Of a stretch of 64,000 nt of DNA, positions 1 to 7,860 are shown piece after piece. Every line of letters starts with the position of its first letter. Position 1 is the stretch's first letter. The notes beneath the pieces are model-generated. The model had not been told where the DNA came from. It worked only from the letters and a program-made list of their open reading frames with translations, and did not search any database. The position numbers and the translations under genes were made by a program. Location: positions 3,162,001 to 3,226,000 of the forward strand of contig NZ_CP078091.1 of assembly GCF_025917005.1 (NCBI RefSeq), given 5' to 3'. This DNA is from Porphyrobacter sp. ULC335. Lineage in GTDB: Bacteria; Pseudomonadota; Alphaproteobacteria; Sphingomonadales; Sphingomonadaceae.

Positions 1-2
1 TC

Positions 3-194
3 ACCCTCGCCATCCGGCACGCTCCCCATTCGGAGTGGCTGTTTCGCTGGCAGGCGACCGTCATCGCCGCTCTTGCCGGTGGGTCGCTGACCGCCGCGTT
101 GCTTAACCTCGGCGCTGCCGTGGCCCTCGCCGTGACCCGATCCACCATGTCGCAGGTTTCCGTCGCGCGCGGGCGGGCCAACCGCCATGCCTGA
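3..194 (+). CDS. C-terminal end of a membrane protein (cut by the window edge)
   Basis: The reading frame is open from base 3 to a TGA at 192-194 and encodes about 63 residues. It contains one strong hydrophobic segment rich in Ala, Leu and Val, followed by a basic Arg-rich tail (ending RGRANRHA), which looks like a final transmembrane helix with a cytoplasmic end. The stop overlaps the ATG of the next gene at 187, a common operon arrangement. The start lies outside the window and the family cannot be identified from this fragment. It could also be chance reading frame, so the call is tentative. Confidence 0.4.
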   Translation, partial: TLAIRHAPHSEWLFRWQATVIAALAGGSLTAALLNLGAAVALAVTRSTMSQVSVARGRANRHA

Positions 195-513
195 CCCGCT
201 TCATACCCGTGTCACAGCGCAGCTGAAGCTCGCGCTGCTTGGCGATTGCGGCTGCCACAAGACCCTGACCCAGCTGGAACGCGAAGCCCGCCAATCGGGT
301 CTGACAGGCGCAGAGATCGACGCCGCCATTAGCGGACGCAGTTTCGAGGCGCGAACGGCGGCTGCCGTCGCCTTTGCCTGCGCCATGAAGACAGGCGACG
401 ATGACTGTATCCAGCAGGCTCGCACACGCGCGCTCCAGATCGGCGTCACGACCGAAGAACTGCACGCGATTGCCAAGGAGGCGAAGCGGATTCTGGCGTC
501 GAAACGGCAATGA
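187..513 (+). CDS. AhpD-like / carboxymuconolactone decarboxylase-fold protein
   Basis: A 108-residue all-helical protein. The layout fits the CMD/AhpD fold: a Cys-Gly-Cys-His at residues 21-24 near the place where AhpD has its CxxC...H redox site, a Gly-Leu-Thr-x-x-Glu-Ile turn at about 38-44, an Ala-rich helix, then a second Gly-Val-Thr-x-x-Glu-Leu turn near 86. AhpD proteins reduce peroxiredoxin through a cysteine pair; here the pair is CxC rather than CxxC, so activity is uncertain. The start overlaps the end of the upstream frame, and the stop overlaps the ATG of the next small gene (ATGA at 510-513), so the three are probably co-transcribed. Confidence 0.6.
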   Translation: MPDPLHTRVTAQLKLALLGDCGCHKTLTQLEREARQSGLTGAEIDAAISGRSFEARTAAAVAFACAMKTGDDDCIQQARTRALQIGVTTEELHAIAKEAKRILASKRQ

Positions 514-644
514 TCCGCCTGCTCGCAAGCTTGTTCCCGTCCCGCGCGCCCGCTGCAGCCCTGAGCGATGATCCGCTCGGCGAGCTTCTGCGCGGCGCGA
601 GAGACACCGACGTGGCGCCCGAAGTTCTCCTGCAAATCCTGTGA
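510..644 (+). CDS. small hypothetical protein, 44 aa, coupled to the AhpD-like gene
   Basis: ATG at 510-512 overlaps the TGA of the AhpD-like gene, which suggests translational coupling. The product begins MIRLLASLFPSRAP and ends with an acidic/Leu-rich stretch (DPLGELLRGARDTDV). There is no clear membrane helix and I recognise no family. The GST gene begins 25 bases later. The overlap and the codon usage favour a real gene, but the length makes this uncertain. Confidence 0.4.
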   Translation: MIRLLASLFPSRAPAAALSDDPLGELLRGARDTDVAPEVLLQIL

Positions 645-669
645 CCAGACCCGATAGATGGAGTATGCG

Positions 670-1284
670 ATGATCGAAGTTTTCACGGCCAACACACCCA
701 ATGGCATCAAGGTGCCGATTGCCCTTGAAGAGCTTGGCGTCCCCTATGATCTGAGAACGATCGCCTTGGGTTCAGCCGATTTGCGGTCTGCGGAATATCT
801 CCGGATTAACCCCAATGCAAAGATCCCGGCGATCCGGCACCTTAACGGCGGTGATGGGCCTGTCACGGTGTTCGAATCCGGCGCGATCCTGCTCTATCTC
901 GCCGAAGCATTCGGCGGCCTACTGGGCACCGCGCCGGCCGCGCGCGGACAGACCCTCAGCTGGCTGTTCCTGCAAGTGGCGGGGCTAGGGCCGATGATGG
1001 GTAACGCGGCGCATTTCCGCGCGATGAGGTCACCCGATCCTTACACCATCGGCCGCTTCGAAGGCGAAGCTGGCCGGCATCTTGCTGTGCTCGAAACGCA
1101 TCTGCACGACGTGGAATGGCTCAATGGCGAATCCTACTCGATCGCGGATATCGCCCATTTCTCTTGGGTGCGCAGTGCCGGCTATGCGGGCTTCGAACTC
1201 AAGGAGTTTCCCATCCTCGACGCGTGGGTCCAAAAGATCGAGAATCGCGCTGCGACTGCGCGGGCCTTGGCGAGGCTGGGCTGA
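670..1284 (+). CDS. glutathione S-transferase family protein
   Basis: A cytosolic GST of about 204 residues. The N-terminal thioredoxin-like half has a TxNGIKV active-site helix and the glutathione-binding loop NPNAKIPAI containing the cis-proline, followed by the Glu-Ser-Gly-Ala turn (FESGAILLYLAE). The all-alpha C-terminal half carries the conserved YSIADIAHF capping segment. This pattern is typical of the YfcG/Ure2p-like group, which conjugates or reduces disulfides with glutathione. ATG at 670 is preferred over the in-frame ATG at 658 because a GGAG lies about six bases upstream of it. The substrate cannot be read from sequence. Confidence 0.85.
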   Translation: MIEVFTANTPNGIKVPIALEELGVPYDLRTIALGSADLRSAEYLRINPNAKIPAIRHLNGGDGPVTVFESGAILLYLAEAFGGLLGTAPAARGQTLSWLFLQVAGLGPMMGNAAHFRAMRSPDPYTIGRFEGEAGRHLAVLETHLHDVEWLNGESYSIADIAHFSWVRSAGYAGFELKEFPILDAWVQKIENRAATARALARLG

Positions 1285-1315
1285 CGCTGCCGGCGTGCGG
1301 CATTGAACGGTGAAC

Positions 1316-1939
1316 CTAGACCTGCGCGGCGCGGAACCACGCAGCGTCAGGGGTCGGAACGCGCATGCGGACGCGCAGCTCCTGCGAAAACGCGGGCGAG
1401 GTCAGCACTTCCAGCAGCTTGAGCGCGAGTTCGATGCCGGTGCCGGGGCCAGTCGATGTCATCAGGTGGCCATCAATGACCAGCGGCTCGTCGACGAAGA
1501 TGGCGCCGTAACTTTCTAGCTCGGCTTTCCGGGCGCCGCCGGTCTGGTGATAGACTGTCGCCCGCCTGCCTTCGAGCACGCCGGCTGCGGCGAGCGACAG
1601 GGCGCTCACGCAAACCGCGGCGATCGGCGCGCGGCGCTTGTCGAATTTGCGGATGACATCGAGGAACGGTTCGGACAGCGCCTCTTCGTAGAAACCGGCA
1701 TCGCCGAACCCGCCCGGAATGACCAGCGCATCGAAATCATCGGGGTCGATTTCGTCCAGCAGCGTCTCGGGGATAACATCGAAGCCGAATGTTGTCGTTA
1801 TTGGGCTACGCAGCCCGACAGAGAGCTGATCGAAGCGGATCTCGCCATAAATTGATGCCCAGCCGAAAACTTCGGTGAAGCAAGCTGCCTCCATGACCTC
1901 GAAGCCGTTGGCCAACAAAATCAATATCCGCTTCCGCAT
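1316..1939 (-). CDS. DJ-1/PfpI family protein
   Basis: A 207-residue flavodoxin-like protein of the DJ-1/PfpI/ThiJ superfamily. The N-terminal strand MRKRILILLANGFEVMEA carries the conserved Glu of the DJ-1 group; ALVIPGG is the second strand; Cys110 in AAVCVSA sits at the nucleophile elbow; YHQTGG and a late STGPG loop complete the site. Members act as protein/metabolite deglycases, chaperones or hydratases, and the exact role here is unknown. ATG at 1939 is chosen because a G-rich GGGGGCG lies just upstream; an ATG at 1951 is an alternative. It converges on the GST gene. Confidence 0.85.
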   Translation of the reverse strand: MRKRILILLANGFEVMEAACFTEVFGWASIYGEIRFDQLSVGLRSPITTTFGFDVIPETLLDEIDPDDFDALVIPGGFGDAGFYEEALSEPFLDVIRKFDKRRAPIAAVCVSALSLAAAGVLEGRRATVYHQTGGARKAELESYGAIFVDEPLVIDGHLMTSTGPGTGIELALKLLEVLTSPAFSQELRVRMRVPTPDAAWFRAAQV

Positions 1940-2560
1940 CAGCGCCCCCACTGATTGAACCGATCATTAGCGATCTCCGGCAGAGGAGTGCTTACCGCAG
2001 CGTTGATGCATCCGACCAGCGCAATTTGGCAGCGAGTTCCGATAGCCGCCCGCACATAAGGCCGTCGCGAGGACCTGTTGGTCCCCTTCAGTTCCATTCC
2101 ATACATTGAACCCGCGCGAACAGGTTGGCGCCGAACAGCAGCTGAAGTTTTCGAAGTCCAGCTTGTATGATCGCTTTCGGGCCACGCTGGACAATGGCCT
2201 ATGGATCGTGATCAGGGCGCGAAAGTGACGGTCCGCTTCAGGGCATCCAGACGGCAGCCTCTAGCAAGAGCAGACGTTGACGTTGGCTGATCTTAACGAC
2301 TGCACGTGGTCGGGAGGCGACGCATCATTCGGCTGGGATCAACGGCAGCTTTCGCGTTCTGTCACCCGAAAGCGGTCAGGCAGCTTTCCACCCACGAGCT
2401 GCCATGAGCCGGGCGGAGGCGGGATCCTGAAAGCCGCCCTTTTGCGAGCATGCGCCTGGGGCCGTGTAGACCGTTATTACAGTGCCTCGGCGTGCCCAGC
2501 GCGATGTGCTTGGCTCGGGGCGCGTTCTTTCTTCCTGGCCAATCAAGGCCATGGAGAAAG
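1940..2560. other. gene-poor gap with repeat remnants
   Basis: About 620 bases without a convincing gene. A short inverted pair (GTCCAGC near 2156, GCTGGAC near 2185) and pieces of the dispersed 120-bp repeat (2360-2427) are visible. The gap lies between the DJ-1 gene and a tyrosine recombinase, so it may hold an old recombination junction, but no direct repeat marking an attachment site was found. Confidence 0.5.
2360..2427 (-). repeat. degenerate partial copy of the dispersed 120-bp repeat
   Basis: Two pieces match the family in a rearranged order: CCGAAAGCGGTCAGGCAGCT resembles part of the copy at 15680-15800, and CCACCCACGAGCTGCCATGA resembles the end of the copy at 4362-4480. Confidence 0.4.
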
Positions 2561-3196
2561 ATGATGACTTACTCTCACCTCGACCCTGCTATGCAAAGCC
2601 GGGTCTCATGGAATGCCGGCAGAACCGTCGGCACCAAGCGGCCGCTTACCCAAAAGCAGATTTGGGCGATCCGGTTCTTCCTCGATCGAGAGGAGCGGCT
2701 CCGCGATCGTGCCCTGTTCGACCTGGCGATCGACAGCAAGCTGCGGGGCTGCGATCTGGTGAAGCTCAAGATCGGTGACCTCGTGGCCGGATCTGAAGTC
2801 CGCGACCGCGCAATGATCATTCAGCGTAAGACCGGTCGACCCGTGCAATTTGAAATTACCGCTGACACCCGCTCGAGCCTCGCGACATGGCTTCTACGAC
2901 GGGGCGGCACCATGGATGATTTCGTGTTCCCAAGCAGAATACAATCCGGCCAACCGATGAGCACGCGGCAGTATGCCCGGCTCGTCGATGAATGGGTCAC
3001 CGCGGTCGGGTTGCGGCGTGAAGACTACGGCACTCACTCCATGCGGCGCACCAAAGCGGCCATGATCTACCGTACGACCGGAAATCTGCGGGCGGTCCAA
3101 ATTCTGCTCGGCCACTCCAAGATCGAGAACACGGTCCGGTATCTCGGAGTCGACGTGGAGGATGCTCTTGTCCTGGCGGAGCGCATCGAGATCTGA
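2561..3196 (+). CDS. short tyrosine recombinase (phage-integrase family)
   Basis: A 211-residue site-specific recombinase. The catalytic set is visible: Arg62 in SKLRGCDLVKLK, Lys90 in the beta-hairpin QRKTGRP, the HxxR box at 159-162 (HSMRRT), His185 in LLGHSKIE, and nucleophile Tyr194 (VRYLGV). About 30 residues precede the catalytic domain, so the usual SAM-like core-binding domain and arm-binding domain are missing. Short forms like this are common on alphaproteobacterial plasmids and islands. The start at 2561 has a GGAGAAAG Shine-Dalgarno directly before it. It probably belongs to an integrated mobile element, but no attachment site was identified. Confidence 0.85.
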   Translation: MMTYSHLDPAMQSRVSWNAGRTVGTKRPLTQKQIWAIRFFLDREERLRDRALFDLAIDSKLRGCDLVKLKIGDLVAGSEVRDRAMIIQRKTGRPVQFEITADTRSSLATWLLRRGGTMDDFVFPSRIQSGQPMSTRQYARLVDEWVTAVGLRREDYGTHSMRRTKAAMIYRTTGNLRAVQILLGHSKIENTVRYLGVDVEDALVLAERIEI

Positions 3197-3278
3197 CAAT
3201 ACAGGCGGCCGTCGGGCATACTCCGATGGCCGCTTTTGTCGAAGTCTGACTATCACTGAACCGGCAACAGGTGGGTGG

Positions 3279-3569
3279 TTAGCCGACATCCCATTGGAGC
3301 ATCGAGGCATCTACAATCTCGGCTCCCATGTGGCGAATAAACGCGGCGCGTAGATCGTCTTTGTGCGCCTGCCATTTGTCAGGGTCTTCGGACGGGTCCA
3401 TTCCTTCTGCAAGAAACAACCAATCTACGAATTGGTCTGCGCTCACAGGACCTGCTTCTGGAATGAAGTTATCGACGTGGGATGGCTTTCCATTAACAAT
3501 CCCACCGCACCAACCGCATTCCACGCAAACTTCTTTCTGAAGCGCATTATATGACGGGTTGCCACTCAT
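3279..3569 (-). CDS. hypothetical protein, 96 aa, with a CxxCGWCG motif
   Basis: Unrecognised small soluble protein. The N-terminal third has three cysteines (VCVECGWCGG), which could bind metal, followed by an acidic, Trp-containing helical region (SADQFVDWLFLAEGMDPSEDP, shortened here) that reads like genuine protein. It sits alone on the minus strand between the recombinase and a lipoprotein gene, in the accessory region. No function is proposed. Confidence 0.55.
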   Translation of the reverse strand: MSGNPSYNALQKEVCVECGWCGGIVNGKPSHVDNFIPEAGPVSADQFVDWLFLAEGMDPSEDPDKWQAHKDDLRAAFIRHMGAEIVDASMLQWDVG

Positions 3570-3596
3570 TTAGCTACCTGACCATACAAGCAAATT

Positions 3597-3744
3597 GTCC
3601 GCAATGGGGTCGGTTGCTGAATGTCGGCTGCTGGCGAGAAACGCGCAGAAGCTGACTGGCAGGTTCCGTCACCATAAGCCGAACGGCAGGAAGCTGCCTT
3701 CGTTGAGAAAAATCTGCCATTCAGGTTCCGACCCCTAAGCGGAA
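3597..3744 (+). repeat. dispersed intergenic repeat, copy with matching inverted ends
   Basis: A 148-bp element filling the gap between two genes. Its ends form an imperfect inverted repeat: GTCCGCAATGGGGTCGG at the left, and the complement of CCGACCCCTAAGCGGAA at the right. Inside it carries the family core CTGGCGAGAAAC...GAAGCTG. The structure is like a miniature inverted-repeat element or a cruciform-forming repeat. Confidence 0.6.
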
Positions 3745-3754
3745 ATTGCGAAGA

Positions 3755-4324
3755 TCAGTTCGTGAGCAAATCGGAATCGGGCGACAGGCTGTAGGCTTCA
3801 GCTCTTGATCGGTCGATCCGGTAGCCTTGACTAGTCATAACTAGATCGCGAGGCAGCGGGAGGCCTCCACGAGGCAGAACTGGAAGTGCGTTTGCATCCG
3901 GCCACCGCTTCATGATCAATTCCAGCGCTGCTTCTCGAAATTGCGCCTCCATTTCAGGTTCACGGCCCTTATTGAAGGTCGCCCAAACCCTTCTACGATT
4001 TGTCAGATCGCTCACGCTGCCGACCAGTTGATCATCGTCATCCCCTCGCCAAATCGTAATGATTGGTATCAGGCGATCATCCAGGTCAGGCGCACCTGTG
4101 CATTCGGGATGCTCGGCAGTTCGACCAATATTTTCATCGACATGAAGACCTTGGTGACTACTCGCCAGAGAACTCAAAAGCTTAGCGAGTGCAGACTTAT
4201 CCTCTCTGTCGTCGATAGGGATTTCGACTGCTGCAACATAATGTAATGCTTCCCGATCAGCAGGTGTCGGAACACAACTCGACAGACCGATGCAGGCAAG
4301 CAGCAACGCAACGATTTTTCTCAT
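3755..4324 (-). CDS. hypothetical lipoprotein, 189 aa
   Basis: The N-terminus MRKIVALLLACIGLSSC is a lipoprotein signal peptide with an LSSC lipobox, so the mature protein should be anchored through Cys17 to a membrane, probably on the periplasmic side. The rest is a mixed, charged domain with an acidic stretch (WRGDDDDQLVG) and no family I recognise. It is flanked on both sides by copies of the dispersed repeat, which suggests it is a lone accessory gene. Function unknown. Confidence 0.65.
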   Translation of the reverse strand: MRKIVALLLACIGLSSCVPTPADREALHYVAAVEIPIDDREDKSALAKLLSSLASSHQGLHVDENIGRTAEHPECTGAPDLDDRLIPIITIWRGDDDDQLVGSVSDLTNRRRVWATFNKGREPEMEAQFREAALELIMKRWPDANALPVLPRGGLPLPRDLVMTSQGYRIDRSRAEAYSLSPDSDLLTN

Positions 4325-4361
4325 TCAGAGATCTTACGCTATCGACAACCTTTTGAAACGT

Positions 4362-4480
4362 CACAAAACCACCCATCATCTGCCATGAGCGGGCAGTCGC
4401 CGCGATCCTAGAACCTGTCCGGCAGCTTCGATGGGATTCTCGCCAGAAGCGGAATTTCTCAAAGCGACCCCAATTCGGTC
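4362..4480 (-). repeat. dispersed intergenic repeat (minus orientation)
   Basis: About 119 bp matching the family on the minus strand: GGGGTCGCTTTGAGAAATTC, then CTTCTGGCGAGAATCCCATC, GAAGCTGCCGGACAGG, GATCGCGG, and ending near GATGGGTGGTTT. It lies between the lipoprotein gene and the beta-helix gene. Confidence 0.65.
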
Positions 4481-4551
4481 ATACATAAAGGGCGGCGCTG
4501 ACTGCCCGGTCACAGGACAGGGGCTCTCACCTAACGGCTTCTGGCCCCATG

Positions 4552-7500
4552 TCAGTTAATGCGCGCGCGTAGTTGCAAGGTGAACTGCCCTTGCGGTCCG
4601 CCGTTCGGCAGGCCGCCCTTGGGGTTCACGCAGACGTGCCGGACAGCCGGATCGTAGCCTCCGACAGGACTATAGGTGCATTGCGCTAGCGATGAAGGCG
4701 CAGCGGCGGCATTTGAATAGCGCAGGTCGGTGGCAGGTGTGAACGTCAGCAAGGGCGAGCCGCTGGTAAAGCCGACTACCCCTCCCAGCGATGGCGTGAC
4801 CGCGTTGAAGAAGGCATTGGCCGGATCGATCGCAATCGCCACAAACACCGTATCGGGATCGGTGCTGCCGGTGCCACCATTGCTGATGGTGGTGGTGACA
4901 AGCACGTCGTTGCCGGGGGTGAAGAAGGCGTCGCCTGCAGGCGGTTCGAACAGTTCGGTTTCCATGGCGACGCTCAGCGCCGCGACGCCATCAGCCGTGG
5001 CGACAGCGGAGAATTCCGACGTGATATCCCACTCGCCGCCCGCCGTGCGCCGGGTGGTGGTGGCGGAAATGGCATCACCAATGCTGACCGGTTCAAGCGT
5101 GGTGAGCGTGCCGGTGTAAGTCTGCACACCGCCCGCGTGAGTGATGTCGACATGGCCGAGATAACGCTCGCCCTCGCCAAAACCGGTCGGGTCCGCGGCG
5201 CCGCTGGCGAAGAATTCGATGCGGTAGCCGCTGGCAGCGGCCGGGACGTCGAGGGTGAAATTGTAGCGCAGCTCGTTCGGACCGATCGCCACGGCGCGGA
5301 TGGCCTCGGGGAAGTTCAGTAGATCATTGGACCCGGCATCGCCATCGCCTGCATCATTGGGGGTGATCCAGTTTTCCTCCAGATCAATGCCCAGCAGGTC
5401 GTTATCGAAGATGCGGTTGCTGACCAGCGCTGCTCTGGTGTTTGTCTGGAAAGTGACCCCGAATCCGGCATTGTTGCGGATGGTGTTGCCGATCACCTGA
5501 ATATTGCTGCCGGTGGATTCCATCCTGATCCCTGAATACAGGCCATTGGCGATGATATTGCCCTGACCCGGCGCAGAGCCGCCAATCAGCACGTTGGAAT
5601 AGTTGCGGGTCGGGCCACCGGTGAACAGCAACGGCTCAACCCCATCGGCGGGAATGATCGCCGCGCCATTGGCCCCCACGCCCATGGTGTTGCCCTGAAT
5701 GGTCACGCCGGTAGCGGTGCTGTCCCAAAACTCAATCAGCGCGCCAGCGTGCCCGCCGATCACATTGTTTCTAATGGCGACTCCGCTGAAATTGCCGAGG
5801 CTGAAGGCGACCGCATCTTTGGTGAAAGCATCCGATCTTGAGGCATTGGTGAGCGCGACATTGCCGCTGGAATCCGTCCCGATGAAATTGCCATTGATGG
5901 TAAGATTCGACACTGTGCCCCCGCTCAAGATCGCTTGAAAGCCATTGCGGGCGATGACATTGCGGCCATTGGCAGTGCCGTTTCCAATGGTGACATTGCT
6001 CACACCTCTCAGGAATATTGCATGGTTCTGGTTCTCGAACGTGCCGCCGGCGATGCTGACCGCTCCGATCGTGTTGCCATGGATGGTCGCATTGCTCGAT
6101 CCATCGATCACGGCGATGCCGGATAAGCCGTTGCCGCCGATGACATTGCCAAGACCTGCAGACGCGCCGCCGATCGTCAAACCGTTTACGGCGGTGGCGA
6201 TTACCCCGTTCTGGCCAGACCGCGCGATGACATTGCCCTGAATGGTGATGTTGGGCGTGTAGTTGAGCGATATGCCCTGATCATTGCCGGTGATGGTGTT
6301 ACCCGCGCTGGTCGCATCGCCGCCGATGAGCACGTTGGCAATGCTGCCCGAAGGAAAGCGGATGCCGTCCCCGCCATTGCGCAGCAGCGCGGACAGGCCG
6401 CGGGTAAAGCCGATGATATTGCGCTGGATGCGGATGGTGTCGGTGGACGGGCTGATCTGATCATCGGTTTCCAGCACGAGCGCCGAATTGGCGTTTCCGG
6501 AAATGAGATTGCGGGTGATGTCGCGCCAGGTGGCGGTGCCGAAGAAATTGTTGATGCCGCTCGCATTGGCTCGACTGGTCATCCCGGTCGGGTCAGTGCC
6601 GATGAAATTGCCCTGAATGGATGTGTCGGTGCTGCCCTGTTCTGTTACCACCCCGACGATCGAATTGGCCGAGATTACATTGCCCTGACCTGCATTCAGT
6701 CCTCCGATCCGCACGCTGGCCCCTCTGACGAGAGCGCCTCGGGTATTGCCGCTGCTGGTGCCATTGGCGAGCAGGCCGAGGTAATTGCACTGGATCGTGG
6801 CATTGCTGCTGCCCGCCAGAGTGATGATGGCATTGTCGAAGTTGGTCAGCGACAGGCCTCTGATAGTCTGGTTGGTGCCGCCCAGTTGAAAACCGTTGAA
6901 CCCTCCGCCGCGCACATTGACCCGCAAGTCATGGCCGCTTCCGGCCCACAGATCGCGGCACTGGGTGCCTGACTGGGTGGTGCCGTCGATGGTCAGGCCG
7001 TTGGTCGTGAGGTTCGGCAGGACAGACGACAGGGTGATGGTGTGCGGCCCGGCGCCGGGAATGGCGAAGCTGATTGTGGCGGCCTCTGCCGGTGCCGCGT
7101 TGGCGTCGATCACCGCCTGCCGCAGCGTGGCTGTCCCGGTGTCGGCGGTGCTGGAAACGACGAAGATCGCGCCCGTGCCGCTACTGCTGGTCTGCGGTGT
7201 CAGGTACAGATCGGAGCGGAGGAAGGTCCCGTTGTCGAGCAACGAGTAGGTATCGCAGATTTCCAGCCGCCATGTCCCCGCGCTGGTCTGTCCGCTGAAT
7301 ACCGAAAGCGGTGCATCGGGCCTGAAGTTGTTCTGGTAAGGCGGCACGCCTGTCGTCGAGTGATTGCCGTCGGGATTGTCGGTGTTGACGAGCTGCGTCC
7401 CGCCGTCATTCAGTCTGACGTTGAAATTGTCGCCCGCTGCCGCGCCATTGCCGTTGACAAGCTGTTGCCGCGTGCCTGCCGGTGACTGAAGCGTGATGCT

Positions 7501-7833
7501 GATATCTCCGCGCCATGAATGGCTCGCCAGCACGCCGAGATCGACGTCTCCCACCACGAAGTTGCTCGTTACCGTGAAGTTCCTCACCAGCGGCAGCAAA
7601 CACGTCGTCAGCGAATTGATGCCGCCGCTGGTGGTATTGCTGAAGCTGCGGGTCGATTGCGCTGCCGCCGGTGCGAAGGCCGCCGCGCCATAGATCAGCG
7701 CGACCAGAACCAGCCGGCCCACGCAGATGGCAAGGGCGCGCGCGATCCGCCTCACGGGGTGTTTCCCCCGTGTGTGAAAGGCCGGTGCTCGGGTGACCGC
7801 GCTGCGTCGCATATCGGCTGCGAGCATTGCCAC
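4552..7833 (-). CDS. secreted protein with P-domain and right-handed beta-helix
   Basis: A large exported protein of about 1093 residues, last gene of the leftward locus. A long signal region ends near PAAAQS (about residue 60). Residues about 60-215 resemble the proprotein-convertase P domain (GDVDLGVLASHSWRGDISITL; SAGTWRLEICD). Then come many Asn/Gly-rich beta-helix turns of the pectate-lyase fold (repeats such as IQGNFIGTDPTG, VIGGNGLSGI, and NVLIGG) over roughly 230-830, and a C-terminal beta-sandwich resembling DUF11/CARDB-like domains. This reads as a surface or extracellular stalk or adhesin, not an enzyme; no catalytic site is obvious. The start is GTG at 7833 or ATG at 7827. It lies 27 bases after the barrel gene. 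Confidence 0.75.
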   Translation of the reverse strand: MAMLAADMRRSAVTRAPAFHTRGKHPVRRIARALAICVGRLVLVALIYGAAAFAPAAAQSTRSFSNTTSGGINSLTTCLLPLVRNFTVTSNFVVGDVDLGVLASHSWRGDISITLQSPAGTRQQLVNGNGAAAGDNFNVRLNDGGTQLVNTDNPDGNHSTTGVPPYQNNFRPDAPLSVFSGQTSAGTWRLEICDTYSLLDNGTFLRSDLYLTPQTSSSGTGAIFVVSSTADTGTATLRQAVIDANAAPAEAATISFAIPGAGPHTITLSSVLPNLTTNGLTIDGTTQSGTQCRDLWAGSGHDLRVNVRGGGFNGFQLGGTNQTIRGLSLTNFDNAIITLAGSSNATIQCNYLGLLANGTSSGNTRGALVRGASVRIGGLNAGQGNVISANSIVGVVTEQGSTDTSIQGNFIGTDPTGMTSRANASGINNFFGTATWRDITRNLISGNANSALVLETDDQISPSTDTIRIQRNIIGFTRGLSALLRNGGDGIRFPSGSIANVLIGGDATSAGNTITGNDQGISLNYTPNITIQGNVIARSGQNGVIATAVNGLTIGGASAGLGNVIGGNGLSGIAVIDGSSNATIHGNTIGAVSIAGGTFENQNHAIFLRGVSNVTIGNGTANGRNVIARNGFQAILSGGTVSNLTINGNFIGTDSSGNVALTNASRSDAFTKDAVAFSLGNFSGVAIRNNVIGGHAGALIEFWDSTATGVTIQGNTMGVGANGAAIIPADGVEPLLFTGGPTRNYSNVLIGGSAPGQGNIIANGLYSGIRMESTGSNIQVIGNTIRNNAGFGVTFQTNTRAALVSNRIFDNDLLGIDLEENWITPNDAGDGDAGSNDLLNFPEAIRAVAIGPNELRYNFTLDVPAAASGYRIEFFASGAADPTGFGEGERYLGHVDITHAGGVQTYTGTLTTLEPVSIGDAISATTTRRTAGGEWDITSEFSAVATADGVAALSVAMETELFEPPAGDAFFTPGNDVLVTTTISNGGTGSTDPDTVFVAIAIDPANAFFNAVTPSLGGVVGFTSGSPLLTFTPATDLRYSNAAAAPSSLAQCTYSPVGGYDPAVRHVCVNPKGGLPNGGPQGQFTLQLRARIN

Positions 7834-7860
7834 ATGGACCCCGAGACCATGACTAACGGG

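Noticed and set aside
103..710. Minus-strand frames across the AhpD-like and GST region
   Set aside because: The plus-strand genes have overlapping starts and recognisable folds.
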